Shown here in pieces: positions 23,501 to 36,192 of a stretch of 64,000 nt of DNA. The notes beneath the pieces were generated by a model. The model ran no database searches. It was not told the origin of the DNA and saw only the letters and a program-made list of their open reading frames with translations. A program made the position numbers and the translations under genes. The stretch is from Eremophila alpestris peregrina (lineage: Eukaryota > Chordata > Aves > Passeriformes > Alaudidae), in contig WMCF01000025.1 in assembly GCA_009792885.1 (NCBI GenBank), positions 11,360,782 to 11,424,781 on the forward strand, in the 5' to 3' direction. Each line of letters begins with the position of its first letter. Within the stretch, counting starts at the first letter, position 1.

Positions 23501-26044
23501 ATAGTAGTAGTACTGGTGCACTTATTGCATTGTACAACTTGGATTTCTGAAGTGATCTTAAAAATGGACACACTCTTGCATTTCTTGACTGTATGCATCT
23601 CTGTGTGTGTGTTTTTATGCAGAAATCTGGTACACCTCTGAATTTTCAAGACAGCATGCATGTTCAAATAGCATTCTTTTGGTTAAACTATGAATTAGTA
23701 GTTGTGATATGCTGGAATTGCAGCAGGAATCTGTCTAAAACTCCTACTTTCCTATAGCAACTTGCTTTTGGTGGCCATTGATTTTTATTTCAGATGTGTC
23801 ATATAATCATTCAATAGCATGAATATCTGCTCCCCACTGCTGGAAGCACAGACGGTTTTTTAGAAAATATTTATGCAATCTCTGCTACTCAGCATTTCAG
23901 ATATATTCCTTCTTGTTTTCTGACGTAGACACAGAACAAGTTTCCCTTGTGTTCTTCACTTCTGTCCTTCTGTTTTTCCATCCCATACACACTGCCATTG
24001 CTTATATTTTGAGTGAGTATATTCTAATTACTTATTTTGACAGAGGTTATGTCAAGCAGTGGAAAAGCAGATTATGATTTTAAGCATTCCTGACTTCTCT
24101 CAGGCCCTCTGGTAGTGGATGAATGAGCACCTATTGGTACTAGTGGAAAAATCAGCCTGTTTGGTTTAAAATGCCTCTGGACAGAGTTACTGGGCTTGCT
24201 TGTTTCAGGCCAGTGTAGAACTTTGATGGTCTTCCTGCTCTTGTAGGGTTTATACTTATCTTTAAAAAATGTTAGCCTTAGATTTCCTTTAATGAAGGTA
24301 AGGAGGACCCAAGGAAATAACACCTGAGAATTTAGCACATGAGAAATCACTGCTTCAGTTTTAGTTTCAGTATGTTGTTCTAGTTCTGGAGAAGTCATTT
24401 TCAGTACAGAGTGATCTGGTTCCAGAATTAATTTACAAAAATTCCCTGAAACGTGGAATTACTTTTGCATTTCAATTACATTTTGCACTACGTACTAATG
24501 ATCTGGTAGAAGAGTATCTCAGCCTTCTGAAGGCCCCTTCTGTGTTAGAGCAGTGGTTTAGTTCATAGATTTACCCTGACTGGCATAGTGGAGGATGAGA
24601 TAAATCAGCAAAACTTCTAGCTGGGTTGGAGAAGCAGCTTTGCTCCTGTTGTCACAGTACAGATAGTTTCTGAAGACTAAATTGTAAGAGGAGTAAATCA
24701 GGTGCATGGCATGGCATGGTGTATTTCTCAAACTGTAGTTTTACAGTTAAAACTTTAAAGCATTTAGTTAAAACTTACATCTGAAAAAGAATCATATGAG
24801 TCATTAGCAGCTCTCTTAAAGTGTAGTTAGCAAAGGAGAAGTTGTCCTTTTAATAGGATATTGTGGAAATGAGCACTGGAGCAAGCTTCCTGCACCTGTG
24901 ACTCTTTGACATCAGCTGTGTTTTGATCTGATATGCAGCCATGGACATGCCAAGACCAGAGAGGTGCAGGTGTTTCCCTCTGGCTTCCCTGGAAGTGAAA
25001 TGCAGCTTGCTATTGCTTACAACTACAAAAGTAGATGCTTAGTAGTTAAGGAAGTGCTTGGGTATGAAAGGTGCCAAATGGCACTAGACAGATTTTCAAA
25101 GAGGAGGGAGTGGGAGGAAATGCCCAACTGTGGTCGGTTCCCAGGGCATAACTACTCTGCTCCATGCTCTACTTCTGCATGTAGAAGTCCAGACTTGCTC
25201 TGTCTGCTAGCAAAAATGGACTAATGTGATTGTAAATTTTATTAGACTTACTTGCTAGAAATCATCAGGTTGGAGCAAATGCAGAAAGATGCAAACTAAA
25301 TACCAAATGGCTGAACTGTTGAACATCTCCACTCCATACCTGAAAGACATTTTGAGACTGTTCTTTGTCAGACAGATTGTGGTCAAGGAGTTGGAACAGT
25401 TCTCACAGAAACGAGTTAGTGGTGGTGACTGCTTTCAGCAAAATGAAACTAACTGGAGAGACTGAAGGAACTGGGAAAAGTTGTCCAATGGCAAAGCTAT
25501 TCACTTATGTTTGGCTACTCTTGCCTAACAGGTCTGCCAAAAAAAGCTGCTGTCCTGGGCGTTGCTCAGCTCAGTTTGGTTCACCAGGCACACCTTTCAA
25601 AGTCAAGAGGAGCAAGGGGCTGGTCCTTAAGTAGAGCCAGTTGGGCCATCTTTACATTACTCTGCATGGGTAGTTTAGTTGGTTTCAGGATGATAAAAAA
25701 AGCCATGAAAATGTACAACTGAGTGGAAGTTTATTCAAGGAGAGGACCAGAAGTATCTCAGAGATAGTGTGCTTGGACCTTCTCCTGTTGACTGCAGAGC
25801 CTGGTCTGTGTTTGCCATTAGTCACAGCCCATCTGACATCACCATTGGGATTTCTAGTTTCCTTCTCATGTTACCAACCTGATTCTTGTCAGCAGTTTTT
25901 GTATAGTAAGCTGTTTATTCTGTAATAATTACTGTTGCATTGTACCACTTTACATGCTTTCTGTCAACTTTTGAGTCACCTCAGTTACCACAAATCTTAA
26001 TAGTGGTTGAATGGTTGTTTGGTTCTGGATATTGTGGTGGTATT
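20516..26044 (+). other. FBXL7 intron 1 segment, no recognised gene
   Basis: AT-rich intron. It contains a 14-bp perfect hairpin at 23263-23294 (listed) and a CATGG triplication near 24704-24720. Reading frames at 24964-25224 and 25365-25634 are short and show no known motif. Confidence 0.5.
23263..23294. repeat. Perfect 14-bp inverted repeat with 4-nt loop
   Basis: ATTAATAACAAATA at 23263-23276 and its exact reverse complement TATTTGTTATTAAT at 23281-23294 are separated by AAGG. The stem is AT-only apart from one C-G pair. No T run or other terminator-like context applies in this genome, and the stem is too short for a microRNA precursor. Confidence 0.9.
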
Positions 26045-26195
26045 TCCTTTTTTTGGATTTTTAAATTTTTGGTGTTTGTGCTGTTTGTTTGCTTTAAAGT
26101 TTTTTGTTGTTGTTGTTGTTGCTTTTGGGGTTTTTGCTTGGTTTTTTTGGTGTTGTTTGTTTGGGGGTTTGTTTTGTTTTCTTTTTGGTTGGGAA
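26045..26195 (+). repeat. T/G-rich low-complexity tract with short (GTT)n
   Basis: About 150 nt of almost only T and G, including a (TTG/GTT)n run at about 26104-26121 and many GGTTTT/TTTGGG blocks. On the minus strand it is A/C-rich and nearly free of stops, which artificially prolongs a 211-codon frame (25981-26616) with a poly-Gln/Lys/Asn-rich end. Confidence 0.9.
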
Positions 26196-29100
26196 AAATT
26201 CTTTCAAATGATCCATGTTTCTTTGGTGTGGCTTCTGTTAGTTTTTTACCAGTACTGATTAATTTAAAAATGTGTGCAAAAGTGTAATTAAGAAGCAGAG
26301 GTGATTCTCTGGGTGTTTTAAGAGTGTTCACATGACATTGTAGCAAGTGTCGTGAAAATTTGGTGTCAAATGACAGAATATTAATGCACGCAGCACATCC
26401 TCTGTCCTCTCTTTTGTGCAGGTAGTGAGTTGGCTCAGAGAAAGAAACTTGGGATGAATTAAATAACATTGCAAGAATCAGTGTGATGCTGAGCAGGATG
26501 ACTGGGAGCTGCAAACTGGCCCTGCTGCACCTTTGCTGGCTCCCAGAAACCATCCAGACAAGAACATCATTAGCAAGAGATTTTTTTGAACTGTCTTGTG
26601 CAGTGGTCACTGACATACCTACTCTGTTGTTTCTGTGCTCTTTTCTGCTGCTGGAGATATAGCCTAGTTTCAGTATTCCTTTTTGTCCTGTAATGAGATG
26701 CTAATACTGAATACCACAAGAATGAGTTATACCAAAAAGCAGAACTACTTCTTGTTTGTTCTGCTGGAAAGAAAAGGGGATGAAGCATGTCTTTTCACAA
26801 AGACATTAGATAAAACACTTGAAAGCAGTGCATTTGCAATTTTTTTAGTTTTAATTTTTTTTCAGAATTACTCAGTTCAATTTTAGTTTTATGCATATCC
26901 TTCAGAGGAAATTTTATAATTCTCAAACTGTAACCAAACAATTTTTATGACAGCAGCATTCATACTACTAAATAGTGAGAATGAAAAACATTTCAAAATT
27001 AAATACTGAATTATCAGGGTAAATATTAGTTACCTTTTGTTTTTTTTCCTTAATGTATCATTCTCCCACTAAAAACCTGTGTAAGTTGTAAATAACTTGG
27101 CCCTAGTGAAGGTTGTAGGGCAAGCTAAAAAAGTGTCCTTTGTCTTTTTGTTGCTGGTTTGTTGGTGTACCTTGGAGTATACTGTGATTCAAATAGATGA
27201 AGAAATTGTAATGCCTTGAGAGAGATACATTTATATTTAATTCTTCTGAGTGTTTCCATACCATGTTTGCTGACCAGAAGCGTTTTTTGTGAAAGACAGC
27301 TGAAATATAGATAATGGGGCAGAAGGAATAAAAATGCTGAGTTGACAGTGAAGGCACAGTATCTCAATGGAGAATTACTATCCTGCTCATATTCTGGGGA
27401 TAAATGGGCCTCTGTGTTGTTTTGAGTAAATTTTCCTCTGTGTTCAGGCAGTGATTGCAGTGGCAAATTACAGTAGCATGCACAGTCTCTGTACAGTTGA
27501 GACTAGAAGATTAATTCATTTAATTGAAACTACAGAGAGTTTTCATTTGGAATAATGGCATTTTCTATTATATTAAAATGATCTGTTAAAACTGTTTTTA
27601 AAAAATCAGACAGGTACTGGCTCTTTTTGTTTTTGTTTTGTGGTTTAGTTCTTTTTTTTTTTTTTATTTTCAGTGCAATCATTGCCAGACATCTGTGGTT
27701 AGTGTAACATTAGAACTTTGCATTTCATAGAATTAAGAGGAAAAAGGAAGAAGAAATCTAAAGCTGATTGCCAAATGTACTGTGTGAAGTCTTAGTTTGA
27801 TTTCTTTTGTAAGTATGGCTTCTTTCATAGTCTTAATTGCTTTTAACTCAGTTATTATGTGGTGATGAACTTAATTTCTGAACTTACTAGTAGGAGGTTT
27901 GTCATTTTGCCAAACTTGATTGTCATTTAAAAAAGTACGGCTATTTCTCAAGTATGTAGGTTCTCTCCTTTTAGTTGCCTTTAAGATACTACTCTCTATC
28001 ACTATATGCCTTTTTTCACAAATCTATGTCATTTAGCTTTTCTAATCCCGCTATTTTTCAAAGTCTCTTTCTACTTGCATCCTTGAGTCACCCACTTCCC
28101 TTGCTCCGTCCTCCCCTCCCTGCATCCATCAGTAAAGAAAAGCTGGAAGTGACTGTGCTTATGTAAAAGAGTGGAGTGATCCCTGTCTGCTTTTCCTTGG
28201 CTGTCAGGTTCTTTTGTTCTTCTTTAAGTAAAGAAGTCATTTTAGGCTGTCAGATCTGTATTCTCATGTGGCAGATTTTTGGATCACTTTTCACAGTGTA
28301 CACTGATACCAGAGTACTTTGTATGATGTCTTGATAAAGGTTTTTCACTTCCTTAACTCTTTACCATTAACTCTGACTTAAATGGCTGTCAATAGTCAAG
28401 CTGAAAATTTGGGAGATACTGTGAGGCTGATTTTTTTGGGGTGCTACTATGTACTACATGAAAAAAGCTGCTCCCCCAGTACTGCCACAGTAGACACTTC
28501 CACCTGGGGGTTTCTTCTGCTTCCACTGTACCTGACATAACAGTAAAATTGATAGTATTATGTTTAATATTAAATCTTTTTAGTTTAGATCTTGGAATTA
28601 GTTGTTTGTGAAAATCTAAATAAAAATCTTAAGTGTTAATGATATCATTGTGGAAGACAAACATGTATTTGGTGGGTTTGATTTTGTACTACTGAAATAT
28701 ATAGTGAAATTCAGACCTATACCAAATGTCTGATGTGTTTCCATGCAGTAACAGGTTGCAGCCACTTCAGAATCTATACTGGAGTTCATCCTCTCAGGCT
28801 ACCTCCACTCTTGGGCATGTCTCATGCAATAGATCTCTACCAATTTATATTTGGTATTGAATTGGACAGTCATTGCCTTTTCTGAATAGAAAGGATTAGC
28901 ATATTGTTTAAATTACAATAGATCTGGGAAAAACCCAAAATTGATGTAGCCATTAGTGGTGAATTTGTCAATGAAGTGACCTTCTCAGAGAAAGTATAAA
29001 ACTAGAAAAGGACTTTAGTTTTTAATTAATCATTTACTAATTTCTTGTGTTGGTTTAATAATTACTTTTGGCTGTTGGATTAAAATAGTAGAGTTAAGGT

Positions 29101-32100
29101 TAAATAGTAAATTTGAGAACATTGTCTCTTGACTAAATGCCCATGGTGGTGATTGGATTTATTGCAAAGTCCTATATTGAATGAATGAACATTTTATAAG
29201 AAAATTCTGTGATTGGTAGAAAGGCCAAAGTTTTATTTCCCTGTTTCCTTGGCAAAGTAGAAGGTTACAGAGTAGAAACCATTATTGGAATACAGGCTGA
29301 GCCATTTCACTGAAATACAGTATTTTAATACTTATTTGAGAAACATGCTAGTCCTGCTAAGTAATGAAAAAGGATGTTAGAGATTTCTCATCCTGTTTTC
29401 TCACTTTGAGTTCAAATAAGCGAAGTTGCATTCTTTCTTTCTCAGGCAGCCCAGTCCAAGCAGTTCAAGGCTTTTATCAGTGTGTGTTTGAAAAGTGGAG
29501 CTAAACACTTGGAGTGGGTGCAAAGTTTGGCTGCAAATAACATTACCTTCTGGCATGCAGGCTGCTTAGCAGGTGTGAAGAAAGGCCTCTAAGTAATTTG
29601 ATGCATTATGGATTCTTTATAAACTTAGCAGTGGTGTGTGTTGTTTGTCACTCTGTATCGTGAAATCCTTTGATAAAGCAGACAGGTACTGCCTTCAAAA
29701 ATTAGGATGACCTTCATAGTCCCATATAAGGGGTCTTGGTTAACAAGCCTCATCAGTGAGGCTTGAAGTTCTCTAGAAAAGGGATCATATTTGGAAAAGA
29801 TAATAGCATCTGTTACATAGAGGAGGCAATATGTGCCCTGCCTCTGTTTAGTCATTAGATTACACAGGTCCATGAAGACTTTTATTTAATAAAGCCTTTA
29901 GCTATTCTAAACTCAGTGAGTTATTGAGCACCAAGATGAGAGTTGAAGGTGTCCTTCAGGTAGGCTTCTGGCACAGCAATCAGAATCTATGACTATGCAA
30001 GCAATTTTATTTAAGCTTCATGATTTTCATCCAGATGTTCTGAAGTCTTGCCTTGCTGGTAATAAGCATCATTCTCCTAAAAAGTTCTGAAAAATCCAAT
30101 CCCTCACCTGCACTTCAATGTATGTTTTTCAAGCCTTTTGCAGTATAGTGAATAAACTGTGGGGTCTTGCTAGCTGTAGAACTTCCACAACCATATTTAC
30201 ATCAGAATTAAATAATGCTTATTGCCCTCATTGTTAGAGCTTCACCTGTCCGGTGGCTTCTTGTATCTGGTTGTAACATTGCCTCAAAAAGGTGACCCTG
30301 AGGGGCTGAGCTTCAGGGCTTCCCTGCTCTGAGGTGCCCACCCACCCTTGGCTGAGAGGCTCAGCTGTGCCCTGTGCTGGGGCCACTGGAGCTGGCTGGT
30401 TCCTGCACCTGGAAGAAGTTCCTAAAAGAAATAAAAAAACATAAGGTGATTTATTCCCTACCAGAGATGTATTAGTGTAGAGTAGCCTGTTGGCGTTTGC
30501 AGGAGGTTTTGTCGTGTGCTGTGGTACTTGAGAAGGTGAGGCAGGCACTGGCTGGAAGAACAAAATTGGCCAAATTGGCCTGTGGGACCTGAATTGAAAT
30601 TTAGCTTAGAACTTACAGAAATGCTGCAGAACCAAGTGTACTATTTCATAGCTAAGTTATGCCAGATTTCACAGCCAAACTTCACAATCCTGGAAGCTTG
30701 AGCTGTGGTTTAAAAACGAAAAAAGCAATGTAAAAATGCTTGTGGAGATTCTACTTGTGAAAGTTTTAAGAAATATTGTCCCAAAGTACCAGTGCTAGCA
30801 CATATCTGCAAAGTCTTCAAACTTCAGTGTGCTTCCTGTGAAACATTCAGTTGATTTCATTTCCTTGGGATTAGAGTTTGTGCAGATTAATGTTTGTTTT
30901 ATCCTTTCCTGACAAATGTTGGGTGGAAAGAGATTTGGAGCTGCTTGTTATATTGGCATGTATTTTAATTTGGAAAGAAGAAAAAGAGCAAGTGTAAGAG
31001 CCCTACTCCTAAGATTTTAGGGCAGAAGGTCAACATGAATCTGTAAAGAAATATTTTTCATCCTGAAGGCAGTTCAGTGAGTAACAATGCTTGTAGGTAG
31101 GTAACTCCAGTGTTGAAACAGTGGCAGTTCGCTCAGTTAAGAATTAATAGATGGGAACCAGTTTTATGACATAAATTTCCATTTGTACAAATGTAAAGTT
31201 CAAGGATAATGATTGTCCAAAGTGTGTAGTCCAACTTTTCTTGTACTCAGGATAAATGAATTGATATATTGCATCTTTAAAGGATGCTATATATCTGCAA
31301 AGTCTGAGTGCTGCACTGGGCTGCTGATTTCCATGGGAATAAATGGAAACATACCAGGAGTCTGCAGTCTTTGGAGGTGCAGATTGTAAAGAGATACACT
31401 TGAGGTTTTGGTGACTTGGACCAGAATAATGTGTGTCATGGAAACAAGAGAAGGAAAAAAGATTTTTCTTTCCTCTTGAATGATCCCTGATGCTTTGAGG
31501 TTTGGATTGATTTTTTTTTTTTCTGGATCCCTTCTTGATGTGGTTGGCATGTATTTGATTTTAAAAGAACTGTCTGAAGATATAAAAGAGAAAGTAATGA
31601 TCATCTGGTAGGAAAACCATGCACATATGCACTTTCTTGTTGAGAAGTTTAATTTGAATAATGTCATTTGAGTAAGAATTGATTTCTTAAGTAAATAAAA
31701 TGTTCAGGTTTTTTTTACATCAAAGTCATTGTAATGTAACACTTTTGGACAGTTAAAAAGACTAATGGATATTCTGGACTTAATCAGTTTCTGCTCTCTT
31801 TTCCTACATGATCATTTTGTTTTTCTGTTTTGGCATTTTGTCTAACGTTTCCCTTCAGCATGGCAAGCAGTGGATTTGGTTCTACTGTCTGTTTAATTCC
31901 TGAGGGACCTGTCACTGCCTGCTGAACAAAGGTGTCATCACATAAGAACTTGATGTCAAGAGAAATACTGCTGTTACTTCCCAGGGTGACAAAGACAGTT
32001 CAGCCTGTCTTTGAGATGTTAGAAGGACATGCAAAACACGGCATGCAAATGCCCTAACACCAGAATCCAATGCAAATGTGCTGCAAGAAATAACCGAGTA

Positions 32101-33209
32101 AAATAGTTCCAGGGCAAGTGAAGGGGACTCACTGCTCTTTAGACTAGGCCAGGCTTTGCAGCTGTAGTTCCAAAAATAATTTTTTTTTGTGTCAAGCAGT
32201 TAGACTGTGCTTTGCCAGGGAGGTATAAATTGCATTGATTCTGTCCTGACTTGGGATGTCATTGACACTTCTCAGCAGTGATTGTGACTGGCAGGATCCA
32301 AAGTTTGCAAAATTGAAGATAGCAAACACTTCTATAAAACACAATGTCTTAGTCAATATAGCCATCTGTGATGATAAAACAAAAATGAAACACATTATTT
32401 TAATAGTTATTATTCAAAAAGAGACAAGGTAAATTTGATAAGCCTGTAGTGCTACTGTCTGTGGCTGAAAAACTTCCGAGGGCTACAAAGACTTGGAGAC
32501 AATGTTCAGGAGAAGTACCTGTTATATTGTATGCTTACTTGGTTCTAGCTTTCTTTCCAGCAGGATCAAAATGTGATCTGTAGGAAATAGTTTATAAGGT
32601 TAGATGGCTGGAATCTTGTTCTTACAACTATTGTAAGATTTTGGCACTAGTAGGCGGAAAAAAAATCCGTACTTTTGCTTCTTCAGAAGCAGGTCAGAGA
32701 CATGATTTGAATTGCAACTGTGCAGCTGTGTGATTCTTTGCAGGTGTTGTGAAGTACATGTTACCTTCACTCCCAGTGTGAATTATGTTGTATTCTAGGA
32801 AAATAGGTTTCTTCTACCTTATCTACTTACTACCATAGTGTAGTTTCCTTTGTTTAGGATAGCAGCTTCTGGGTTAGAAATGAAGAACTGTTGACTGTAT
32901 GAAGGAAGTTCTAGATGATTGCAAGTCATGTTAGGGAAGCTTTTGGCAGGCCTTTAATTTGTTTAAGCAGAGGATCAAATGCAGTAATTTCTGCTGTAGT
33001 CTGCAGTATTGCCCTCTGTTTGATCCTTCTAGTTGTCATTGCATTAGAACTCCTGTCAGGGTGTATTTATGTGCAATGACTTTCTCAGTGCACTTTTTGA
33101 ATTGGAGAGGAACTGGTCTCTGGAAACCAGTGTTATACTGTGCTTTAGGTTTCCCCCATGGCATTAGGGAAATCAGTAGTCTTTGAATTTCTGTGATTCT
33201 AATATTCCA
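26196..33209 (+). other. FBXL7 intron 1 segment, no recognised gene
   Basis: AT-rich intron with a 14-T run at 27652-27665, a T run near 31510-31521, a locally GC-richer patch at about 30240-30420 and the octamer cluster at 32029-32077. None of the reading frames carries recognisable protein sequence. Confidence 0.5.
32029..32077 (+). promoter_or_regulatory. Cluster of octamer (POU/Oct-like) motifs, candidate only
   Basis: ATGCAAAT occurs exactly at 32043-32050 and 32070-32077, and ATGCAAAA at 32029-32036, all in the same orientation within 49 bases. ATGCAAAT is the consensus bound by POU-domain factors. That the cluster works as an enhancer is inference only. Confidence 0.35.
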
Positions 33210-33510
33210 TGTAATCATTTAGGTTGGAAAAGACCCTTACAATCGAGTCCAACTGTGAACCCAGCCCTGCCAAGTCCATCACTAAACCATGTCCCGAAAC
33301 ACCACATCTACATGTCTTTTAAATACCACCAGGGATGGTGACTCCACCACTTCTCTGAACACACTTTCAGTGCAGAAATCTTTCCTAGTATGGAACCTAA
33401 ACTTCCCCTGGCACAACTTGATGTCATTTCCTTTTGTCTGTCACTTCTTACTTGGGAGAAGAGGCCAACTACAATCTCCAGGCTGAACAGCTGCTGCTCT
33501 CTTAGCCTTT
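33210..33510 (-). mobile_element. CR1 LINE, 3' portion
   Basis: Reads on the + strand as reverse-complement CR1: 'TTAGGTTGGAAAAGACCCTT', 'CACTAAACCATGTCCCGAAA', 'AGGGATGGTGACTCCACCAC', 'CTAAACTTCCCCTGGCACAA' and 'ACTTGGGAGAAGAGGCCAAC'. Compared with the usual order, about 20 bases are missing around the 'GGGCAGCCTGTTCC' position and part of the region after 'GGCCAAC' is deleted. The similarity is high enough to be certain of the family. Confidence 0.94.
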
Positions 33511-36121
33511 CCCCTTTGGAGAATACTTAAATACTGTTGTGTTTTAGCTCTGGCATTTGTACATGAGTCTGCAGTAGCCAAATCTAGCATACTCAAAGCT
33601 TTGTTTTGCACTGAAAAAAAGCAAAAGAAAAGATGTATAGTGTCAGCTAGTCTATTTGAAACACACTGAAAATTACTAGAAAGTTTCCCTTGCTTTCCCC
33701 TCATCTGAGTGGAGAGTTTCAGAGTAGGCAAAAAGGAAAAAAGCTAGTTTTGGGGCTGTATGCAGTAAGAGAAAACCATCTACAAATATAATTACAGGTA
33801 GAACTGTGCTCAACCAATGCAGTAACTATGGGGCTTTTTTTCTTAACTTCTGCTTTTAAATTCTTGCAAGGTTAAATGTTAAAATTGCGTCTTAAAAATG
33901 TCAAAAAAATTCTTAAAATGTTTTAAAGTTCAAGTAGATTTAAATGATAAATATCTACACTTACATCAGGCATATCACAATTTCTACAGAAGTGTGCAAT
34001 GGTAAATATGTTGCTACTAGATGTACTGACAATTAGTAGCTTTCAGTGAGTAAAATATTTTGGTTATGCTCTTTGAGGTGGCTTTATTTGGGGTAAATAG
34101 AACTGCTATTGTGAATGGTATGGAGCCTGGGAAGCATTCACTTTGAGAAAACAACCCATGCCAGATATGACCATCTTGCAACACTGCTATTATTTGGTAT
34201 CACTGACTTTCTTTCCCTCTTCCCTTCCCCCTTATCTTAAAAAAGATAAGTTCTTTTTTAGAGGAAATCCTGTTTATTTGCTTTGAGGAAATAATTTTTT
34301 TCCAGTTAGTCTGTTTAGTTTTGTTTTCTTTCTATTAATCTGTTAAGAGTGCTGATACCCCTTGGAATTTTTATTTTGTACCTCTGAAGTTGCAGTTTTT
34401 GGTACCTAAGGAGTTGCTGGTAGTGGCAATACCATATAAATACCTTCCCTGTCAGTAGTGAGTTGATTATCAGCTGCTGCAGGTGTTTCTTGTTCTTTGG
34501 CCTTTCCCTGGGAAACAGCATTTAACTTCTACCCTTGCTTCTATCTTCTGCCTTTTGTCCACCACAAACCTCGTTTCCTTAGCTGTAGAATTATTTTGGG
34601 GCAGTAATTTCTATAAAGACCACAGTCTATTACTCCAACTCATGTCACAGCTTGAGAGCAATTGAAGTGATATTCTGGAATTGCTGCTTCTTGGTTTTGC
34701 TTAACTTCTTAAAGGAACATAAAAAGCAGTTAGTGAATCACTGGAAATGTGCTTTCTTTCTCTTCACCAACTACTAGCTTTAGCCATTTATTTTTTTATT
34801 TTCTTCTGGCTATTTTAATATCCTTTCACTCCAGTTCATAATCATCTTTCAAATCTAAGCATGTTAACTTAAGCAACTTTCTGGGGAGAATGGTTCTCTA
34901 GGGCTGGCTGACGGATTAAGTGGCAGTACCTTGGTTGTGAAGCAACCTACACTTGCACATTCTCCAGTCGTTTCCCATTAAAATTTAAATCCTTGCTCTG
35001 TTGTGGCACCTTTAAAAAGCAGACCTCTCTCTTACATCTAAATGTTATGAAAACCAGGCATACTGTAACCCAGAACCCCAAGGAATGCTTGATTGAAATA
35101 ACAGATCAGAAAAGTCTCTTGCTAACATTCCTGTGATTATAGGTTTACTCAAGTGACAGAAACTTGGTGTCAGCTAGCTTTCTGCATACAGCCTGATTTT
35201 GATCAAAAAAAAATAGGTCTTAAAGGTTTCAGTGATGCAGTGATTGTGGGGATAGGTACCTTCTTAAAATACTCCATATTCACTGCATTTCCTCTCTCTA
35301 GAATTATCTCACTTACTGCTCATTGGGTGGTTGGTTTGGTTCCTGCTGCAGAGTAGACCAATATTCCCTGTTAGTAATTACTGAGACTGAGTAGAATGAG
35401 TGATGGGAAACAGAAGTGTCTCCTTAAATCCTCAGGTAAATAAAAATACAGCTTTGGTTTAGCCAACTCTGTTCTTCTGTAGTATCTGTCTGGGTTAATT
35501 TTTAATATGTATTTGGATTTCTTTTGTTTGTAACTTGTATCTAGAGTTTGACATCCTGAATGCGAGTCTGAAGACATTGATCAGGAAATTCAGGAAAAGC
35601 TTTTAAGAGAGAAAATAAGAGAAGGAACACACATAGGTTATGATTTCCAGTTAAAAACCCTCCACCACTAATGAAAAGTAAGTTTTGAAATGGTGTATTA
35701 CATCATGCAGTGAGCATGGTGAAGGAGAAAACAGATCTTTGCTTTCATTTTCACATGGCCAAGTGACTTGAACACATAAGGCAGAAATCTAAACTAATTT
35801 ACCATATTTTGAATGTAACCGTTTATCCTGATCTGTGTTAGGGGTATTTGAATGAGTAAACTGAACATTTAAGTTCCCCTAATGGTTTTAATAACAAACA
35901 TTTAATTTTCAATGGAGCTTAGCAAATATGTAGTGAGAGGCCCTGTGGCATAGGAGAGTATTTGTAGCCTTAATACATGTGAAGATGCACATGCTAGAAG
36001 TTACAACGCAGTGAATTCCTGTCCTGGTGTGTACAAAATGAACATCAGCTGCTTTAAACTTAGTTTAAAGCTTTCTGGAATTGTTCCAGGCTCAGATATT
36101 GAAGGTCTTCCTATTTCAGAG
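33511..36121 (+). other. 3' end of FBXL7 intron 1, no recognised gene
   Basis: AT-rich intron between the last CR1 and the FBXL7 acceptor region. No repeat was recognised. The only CT-rich feature is the acceptor tract listed separately. Confidence 0.55.
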
Positions 36122-36192
36122 CTGATACTCATGTTTACTCTCTCTCTCTCCTCCCTCCCTCCCTCCCTCTCCACCTCTTTCTCCTTTTGCAG
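36122..36192 (+). promoter_or_regulatory. Splice acceptor, pyrimidine tract and branch-point region of the FBXL7 exon
   Basis: The 3' splice site is TTTTGCAG, ending at 36192. It is preceded by an almost pure CT tract (36137-36190) made of (CT)n followed by CCCT repeats. No AG occurs from about 36122 until the acceptor, a 69-nt AG exclusion zone. Candidate branch-point matches (yUnAy) sit at its start: CTGAT at 36122-36126, CTCAT at 36128-36132 and TTTAC shortly after. The long exclusion zone suggests a distant branch point, which is inference. Confidence 0.85.
36153..36167 (-). promoter_or_regulatory. G-quadruplex-capable (GGGA)n motif beside the exon acceptor
   Basis: The + strand has four CCC runs (36153-36155, 36157-36159, 36161-36163, 36165-36167) separated by single T residues. 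The minus (template) strand therefore reads four GGG runs with one-base loops, which fits the standard quadruplex pattern. The + strand and pre-mRNA are C-rich and form the pyrimidine tract of the acceptor about 25 nt downstream. Confidence 0.6.

Noticed and set aside
25981..26616. 211-codon minus-strand reading frame, the longest in the window
   Set aside because: Its C-terminal third is the complement of a T/G-rich low-complexity tract that lacks stops by composition (Gln/Lys/Asn-rich). The rest has no recognisable motif.
30234..30563. CpG-island promoter or coding exon in the GC-richer patch
   Set aside because: CpG dinucleotides are few and the 109-codon minus-strand frame has no recognisable protein sequence.
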